DNA of 38,040 nucleotides, from the NCBI RefSeq assembly GCF_029215985.1, contig NZ_JAEMVC010000020.1, positions 1 to 38,040 of the forward strand, written 5' to 3'. The notes under the pieces are model-generated. The model saw nothing but the letters and a program-made list of their open reading frames with translations, was not told where the DNA came from and made no database searches. The stretch's first letter is position 1; every line of letters starts with the position of its first letter. Source of the DNA: Sulfurimonas sp. SAG-AH-194-C21 (GTDB lineage Bacteria; Campylobacterota; Campylobacteria; Campylobacterales; Sulfurimonadaceae). Of the stretch, positions 34,290 through 38,040 are shown piece by piece. Made by a program: the position numbers and the translations under genes.

Positions 34290-35552
34290 ATGATTTTAGC
34301 GTTTAGCCTTTTTTTAGTGACTCTTACTTTCATTATCTGGCAACCTCGTGGTTTACAGATTGGAACTTCTGCTGTTGTAGGTGCAGTTGTGGCTGTACTC
34401 ATTGGGGTGGTTAGTTTAGATGATGTTCTTAGCGTTACAAGTATAGTTTGGGATGCAACTCTCGCGTTTATCGGCATTATTATCCTTTCTATGGTTTTAG
34501 ACGAGATAGGTTTCTTTGAGTGGGCCGCAATTAAAATGGCGAAGTTTAGTGGCGGCAATGGTGTAAAACTTTTTATATACATTTTACTTCTAGGAGCACT
34601 TGTAGCAGCATTTTTTGCCAATGATGGAGCAGCACTTATTCTAACTCCGATTCTTTTAGCAAATATGAAACACCTAAAGATGAAACCACTCGCTATTTTC
34701 GCGTTTCTTATGGCAGGAGGATTTATAGGCGATAGTGCTTCAAGTCCACTTGTTATTTCAAATCTCACAAATATAGTCACTGCCGGATATTTTAATATCG
34801 GATTTTTAGAGTATATGCAAAATATGTTCTTGCCAAATATTCTGGCTATTATCGCTTCGATTGTCGTGCTTTTTATCTACTTCCGTAAAGATATTCCCCT
34901 TAAAGTAAATGTGGATGAATTACCAGAGGCTTCATCTGTCATAAAAAATCATACTATGTTTAAGTTATCGTGGGCTTTTTTAGCACTTCTTATGGCTGGG
35001 TACTTCATAGGCGATGCTTACGAACTCCCTATCTCAGTCTTTGCACTCGGTGGTGCACTTATATTTTTAGCTATCGCCAACTACTATAAAGCAGTAAAAC
35101 CACTAGAGACTATAAAAAATGCTCCATGGCAGATAGTATGGTTTAGTATAGGTCTTTATGTAGTGGTTTACGGTCTTAAAAACGCAGGGCTAACAGACAT
35201 CATCGCTTCATGGATAGTTGAGCTTCAAACACAGGGCACAACAGTTGCCATTATAGGGACAGGTTTTTTATCTGCGTTTATATCTTCAGTGATGAACAAT
35301 ATGCCAACGATTATGATTATGGATATTGCCATAGATAAGGTCGGATATGCTGGAAATGAGGCACTTGTTTATGCAAATATATTAGGAGCAAACTTAGGTC
35401 CAAAAATGACACCTATCGGCTCGTTAGCTACCCTTCTTTGGTTACATGTGTTGGTGCAAAAGGGTGTGAAAATTGGCTGGATAGAGTACATGAAAGTAGG
35501 ACTTGTTATAACGCCACCTGTACTTTTTGTGGCACTCTTAGGATTATTATAA
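34290..35552 (+). CDS. arsB: Arsenite efflux permease ArsB
   Basis: The 420-residue membrane protein exports arsenite (or antimonite) using the proton gradient. Characteristic ArsB blocks are visible: FFANDGAALILTPILLANM, PWQIVWFSIGLYVVVYGL, ISSVMNNMPTIM and GANLGPKMTPIGSLATLLWLHV. It has about 11-12 hydrophobic segments and a normal length (E. coli ArsB has 429). It diverges from arsI-arsR-arsC across the regulatory spacer, which strengthens the assignment over the related NhaD transporters. Confidence 0.93.
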   Translation: MILAFSLFLVTLTFIIWQPRGLQIGTSAVVGAVVAVLIGVVSLDDVLSVTSIVWDATLAFIGIIILSMVLDEIGFFEWAAIKMAKFSGGNGVKLFIYILLLGALVAAFFANDGAALILTPILLANMKHLKMKPLAIFAFLMAGGFIGDSASSPLVISNLTNIVTAGYFNIGFLEYMQNMFLPNILAIIASIVVLFIYFRKDIPLKVNVDELPEASSVIKNHTMFKLSWAFLALLMAGYFIGDAYELPISVFALGGALIFLAIANYYKAVKPLETIKNAPWQIVWFSIGLYVVVYGLKNAGLTDIIASWIVELQTQGTTVAIIGTGFLSAFISSVMNNMPTIMIMDIAIDKVGYAGNEALVYANILGANLGPKMTPIGSLATLLWLHVLVQKGVKIGWIEYMKVGLVITPPVLFVALLGLL

Positions 35553-35597
35553 AGATAAAACTTAAAAGCGAATCTATAAATATAGACAGCTACATTA

Positions 35598-35606
35598 TGC
35601 TATTAT
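35598..35606 (+). promoter_or_regulatory. Extended -10 promoter candidate before the MOSC-like gene
   Basis: TGCTATTAT is an extended -10 box 36 bases upstream of the ATG at 35643. No clear -35 is visible. Confidence 0.4.
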
Positions 35607-35642
35607 CGCGCAAATAATAAGTTATAAATAAAAGGAAAAAAT

Positions 35643-36092
35643 ATGGAAAATGGAAAAGTACTAAATTTATACATAACTATGCCAGATATGATACGTGCAG
35701 GTCACAGAATGGCTTGTGATGATTTTGATTGTGATGCGAGTGGTATTGTTGGAAGTCGTGACTATGAAAATGGTGATGACTTTACTATGGTTTTAGTCTC
35801 TAAAAAAAGTTATGACATCATAGAAGAGGCTGAACTTGTTCTTGGTGATGGCGTTTTAATGGAAGATATTTTTGTTGATGTTGATTTGTATCATTTAAAG
35901 CCGGGTTCTATCCTTGAGATAGGTGAAGTACTTTTTGAAGTCAAAGGTTTATGTGAAGACTACCGTTATCTTTATGCTTTTGCTCCTGAACTTCCTGAAC
36001 TTCTTGAAAAACAACGTGGACTGATCATTTCTCCTATAGATTACGGTGGTATCGCTATTGGAAATGAAGTAAAAGTACTACAAGAAGCGTAA
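35643..36092 (+). CDS. MOSC-domain-like protein
   Basis: The 149-residue protein has in its second half the pattern of a MOSC beta-barrel: LYHLKPGSILEIGEVLFEVKGLC, then QRGLIISPIDYGGIAIGNEVKVL. The cysteine in EVKGLC is near the position of the cysteine used in sulfur-carrier MOSC proteins, but the usual second cysteine is lacking. MOSC domains deliver sulfur or handle the molybdenum cofactor. The family assignment is tentative. A ribosome site AAAGGA precedes the start, and the next gene follows after 3 bases. Confidence 0.5.
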   Translation: MENGKVLNLYITMPDMIRAGHRMACDDFDCDASGIVGSRDYENGDDFTMVLVSKKSYDIIEEAELVLGDGVLMEDIFVDVDLYHLKPGSILEIGEVLFEVKGLCEDYRYLYAFAPELPELLEKQRGLIISPIDYGGIAIGNEVKVLQEA

Positions 36093-36095
36093 GCG

Positions 36096-36563
36096 ATGAG
36101 TATACTTGGAATAGGGATAGACTATAGCAACATCTGTAAAAATTACAACACTAGCTATCTCGATAGAGATAACTTAGATCCAGATACTAAAAAGTGTATG
36201 AAAAAAGTGCTTACCTGGACGAAAGAATTTGTGTCTGAACTTCTTGAAAAGTTTGAGTATAATCTTTATAACTTGAGCTCTGATACTCCAGTTGACATAG
36301 ATAAAATCGCTGCAAAGAGATTTTTATTTTACTCTCTTGAAAAAGAGATAACGCTACAAAGTTTTGTGATAGACAAAGAGTATACTGAGTATAGTAATTT
36401 AGTTACTTGGGAGTCTGAGAATAAAACGAGTCTTCTTATAAGGAATGATGAAGATGGTGGATCTATCTACTTTTATGTAGATAAAAACCCTAAAGTTCGT
36501 GAATGGATTTTAGAGAGATTGAGTGATTTTTCTTTAGATGAAGTAGAGTTCGAAGCTAAATAA
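36096..36563 (+). CDS. Uncharacterised 155-residue protein
   Basis: I do not recognise a family. The protein is acidic with no signal peptide or membrane segment. It has an alpha-helical first half (KKCMKKVLTWTKEFVSELLEKF) and a probable beta-rich second half (TSLLIRNDEDGGSIYFYV). It starts 3 bases after the MOSC-like gene, so the two are probably one operon. It ends at a hairpin shared with the convergent gene. Confidence 0.65.
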   Translation: MSILGIGIDYSNICKNYNTSYLDRDNLDPDTKKCMKKVLTWTKEFVSELLEKFEYNLYNLSSDTPVDIDKIAAKRFLFYSLEKEITLQSFVIDKEYTEYSNLVTWESENKTSLLIRNDEDGGSIYFYVDKNPKVREWILERLSDFSLDEVEFEAK

Positions 36564-36588
36564 TCGTGGTCTTAAACAAGACCATGAT
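36563..36588. terminator. Shared hairpin between convergent genes
   Basis: The arms 36563-36573 and 36578-36588 form an 11-pair stem (core TGGTCTT/AAGACCA, one G-U pair) with an AAAC loop. It covers the end of both convergent genes. The T-runs after it are short, so termination strength is uncertain. Confidence 0.45.
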
Positions 36589-37165
36589 ATTTTCGATACA
36601 CACTTTTTACATACTTCGCTTTTAATCCAGAAGTATTTATCTCATATAACTCTTGTTTGATATGCTCTTTTTTAATGTTGATAAGACGTTCCCATCTTTG
36701 TTCTAAAAAAACTCTCGCTTCTGCTTCAAAATCACCTGTGTACTCTGGAAACTTAGCATTAAAAACTTCTATCATCTCAGTAAAGTCGGTTGCTTTAAGT
36801 AAGTCTAGTTGCTCTTGTGGATGTGTTTTTTGAACTTCAACAAGGTCTGTCCAGCCAAGCTCGACGATAGTGTTGAGTTCTGCTAGAAAATCTCTATCTT
36901 CTTCTTTTGGAAATGCCTTATGCATCTCAGTAGCGATATCTTTAAATGAATGTTTATTTACTAAAAAGAGCTCATCTTCAAAACCTTTTAAATCTGCTTC
37001 ATACTCTGCGGCATCATTGTACATTTCAGCGATAGCTGCATTTTTAGCATTGTGATTAGGATTTATTTTTTTTACCGTAGGATTTTGTGCGATATTTTCA
37101 GCATGAGCTTCTCTCAGCTCTTCCATTTGCATTTCTAAATATCGTTTTGTTTTTTTCTCAGCCAT
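36572..37165 (-). CDS. Uncharacterised charged helical protein
   Basis: The 197-residue protein is not recognised. It is rich in Glu, Lys and Ala and predicted almost wholly helical (QMEELREAHAENIAQ near the start, FEAEARVFLEQRWERLINIKKEHI near the end). No signal peptide, membrane segment or metal motif is visible. It faces the MOSC-like operon and diverges from the beta-helix protein gene. The start at ATG 37165 follows an A/T-rich leader; no strong ribosome site is evident. Confidence 0.65.
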   Translation of the reverse strand: MAEKKTKRYLEMQMEELREAHAENIAQNPTVKKINPNHNAKNAAIAEMYNDAAEYEADLKGFEDELFLVNKHSFKDIATEMHKAFPKEEDRDFLAELNTIVELGWTDLVEVQKTHPQEQLDLLKATDFTEMIEVFNAKFPEYTGDFEAEARVFLEQRWERLINIKKEHIKQELYEINTSGLKAKYVKSVYRKYHGLV

Positions 37166-37249
37166 ATTTTAGACCTCATAATAATTTTTTCGTATTTTAG
37201 CAGGAAATTATATTGATGAAATTAAATAATTAAAGTGATTTGTTTGTTT

Positions 37250-37255
37250 TATAAT
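37250..37255 (+). promoter_or_regulatory. Candidate -10 box for the secreted protein gene
   Basis: TATAAT lies 103 bases upstream of the ATG at 37359. It is a perfect -10 hexamer, but the -35 region is poor and the leader would be long. Confidence 0.35.
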
Positions 37256-37358
37256 TAAGTTAGACTATATACTTGTGACAGTAGCATGAATAAGGTGTAA
37301 TAATAATGTAATAAAGGATAGATAAAATCAAAAAAAAGTACAAAAGGACTCTCTTTAG

Positions 37359-38040
37359 ATGATTTTAAAAAGTGCATATATTTATCTGTCGTCGTTATTA
37401 TTTATATTAAACCTACATGCCCAAACAGGTAACTGTGATGCAATTGTCATAGATGAAAGACTCCCAAATATTATATCTTCAGATATGAAACTTATCGCCT
37501 CAAAAGTATATGGAATAGATAGAAGAGTAGTTGTGACAAATGGTGCTACACTTACAATTGAGGAAGGAACTACATTAGCGGGTTGTAGTCTTTACTCATT
37601 TTTAGTTATTACTAATGATTCTAAAATTATGGCTAAGGGTACAAAGGACAAACCTATAGTATTCACATCACAACTTGATTTACATGGGTTCTCTAAAAAT
37701 GAAAGTGCACCGGGAGAATGGGGTGGCTTGGTACTAGCTGGTAGAGCATACACACATTATAAAGACAATAAATATGAAGCAGATGAGTCCATTACATTTG
37801 GAAGTGAGACACATGAACATGATCATGATAGCTCAGGTGTACTTGAATATGTTGTTATCAAGCATACAGGGTTTGAAGTCAAAAAAGATAAAGAACTTAA
37901 TGGGCTCTCTCTCGCAGGTATTGGGGATGGAACTACTATTAAAAATATCGCTATTATTGGTGGGGGAGATGATGGTCTTGAGATATGGGGTGGTAGTGTA
38001 AATATAGATGGTCTGTATATTTACAATGCAAGTGATGATT
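37359..38040 (+). CDS. Secreted beta-helix-type protein, 3' end outside window
   Basis: The frame is open for 227 codons to the window edge. The start is fixed: an in-frame TAG lies directly before this ATG, and AAAGGA is 10 bases upstream. Residues 1-22 form a signal peptide (hydrophobic LSSLLFILNLHAQT, no lipobox cysteine). The rest resembles right-handed parallel beta-helix surface proteins: GATLTIEEGTTL, KGTKDKPIVFTS, GEWGGLVLAGRA and later GGGDDGLEIWGGSVNIDGLYI repeats. Similar proteins are often misannotated as multidrug transporters in databases. A His/Asp cluster (THEHDHDS) may bind metal. Its role is probably cell-surface or secreted; the substrate is unknown. Confidence 0.75.
   Translation, partial: MILKSAYIYLSSLLFILNLHAQTGNCDAIVIDERLPNIISSDMKLIASKVYGIDRRVVVTNGATLTIEEGTTLAGCSLYSFLVITNDSKIMAKGTKDKPIVFTSQLDLHGFSKNESAPGEWGGLVLAGRAYTHYKDNKYEADESITFGSETHEHDHDSSGVLEYVVIKHTGFEVKKDKELNGLSLAGIGDGTTIKNIAIIGGGDDGLEIWGGSVNIDGLYIYNASDD

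Noticed and set aside
34271..34780. Long antisense ORF (169 codons) opposite arsB
   Set aside because: It lies entirely over arsB and its translation shows no motif and a biased composition expected of a shadow frame.

Overview
The window looks like chromosome from a motile, low-GC Campylobacterota member, probably Sulfurimonas or a close relative. The basis is AT-rich coding, a complete pseudaminic acid set next to fliD-fliS, sigma28-type flagellar promoters, and weak -35 but good -10 boxes. The genus is an inference, not proven from sequence.

Positions 1-26216 are one continuous minus-strand run of about 25 genes. Most overlap by 4-14 bases or are separated by 1-3 bases, so it reads like a single surface-glycan operon transcribed right to left from a promoter in front of pseB. 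In transcription order it holds: (i) pseudaminic acid synthesis: pseB, pseC, a TPR-glycosyltransferase, pseF, a pseG-pseH fusion and pseI; (ii) a second NeuB-family synthase, a second PseG-like protein and an ATP-grasp ligase, possibly a modified or second nonulosonic acid branch; (iii) a CgeB-like glycosyltransferase and a short diverged relative of it; (iv) hddC and hddA for a GDP-heptose-type activated sugar, a PLP enzyme in which the catalytic lysine is replaced by histidine (a sugar 3-dehydratase signature), and an SDR; (v) a sulfate-activation cassette of APS kinase, ATP sulfurylase, a single-domain pyruvate-kinase-like protein and a CysQ-type PAP phosphatase that carries an in-frame TGA 29 codons before its natural end; (vi) a GDP-fucose-synthase-like epimerase/reductase and a split transketolase; (vii) a CDP-glycerol transferase-like protein, a B12-type radical SAM enzyme and a truncated possible glycosyltransferase. 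Together this suggests a complex glycan with pseudaminic acid, a deoxyheptose-like sugar and perhaps sulfate. No sulfotransferase is visible in the window.

Positions 26217-28437 (plus strand) hold fliD, fliS and a small FliT-like gene. fliD and fliS each have their own sigma28-like promoter. Next come a minus-strand SDR (28439-29122) and a divergent plus-strand sugar operon: HAD phosphatase, FucP/GluP-type permease and hexose-6-phosphate mutarotase (29151-32076).

Positions 32083-35552 are an arsenic region. A DUF4395 membrane protein lies beside arsC, arsR and arsI on the minus strand, and arsB is divergent on the plus strand. The 230-base spacer between arsI and arsB contains an ArsR-type operator candidate and three consecutive palindromes. 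The right end has a MOSC-like gene, two uncharacterised genes converging on a hairpin, and the start of a secreted beta-helix-type protein that runs off the window. No rRNA, tRNA, CRISPR array or insertion sequence was recognised.
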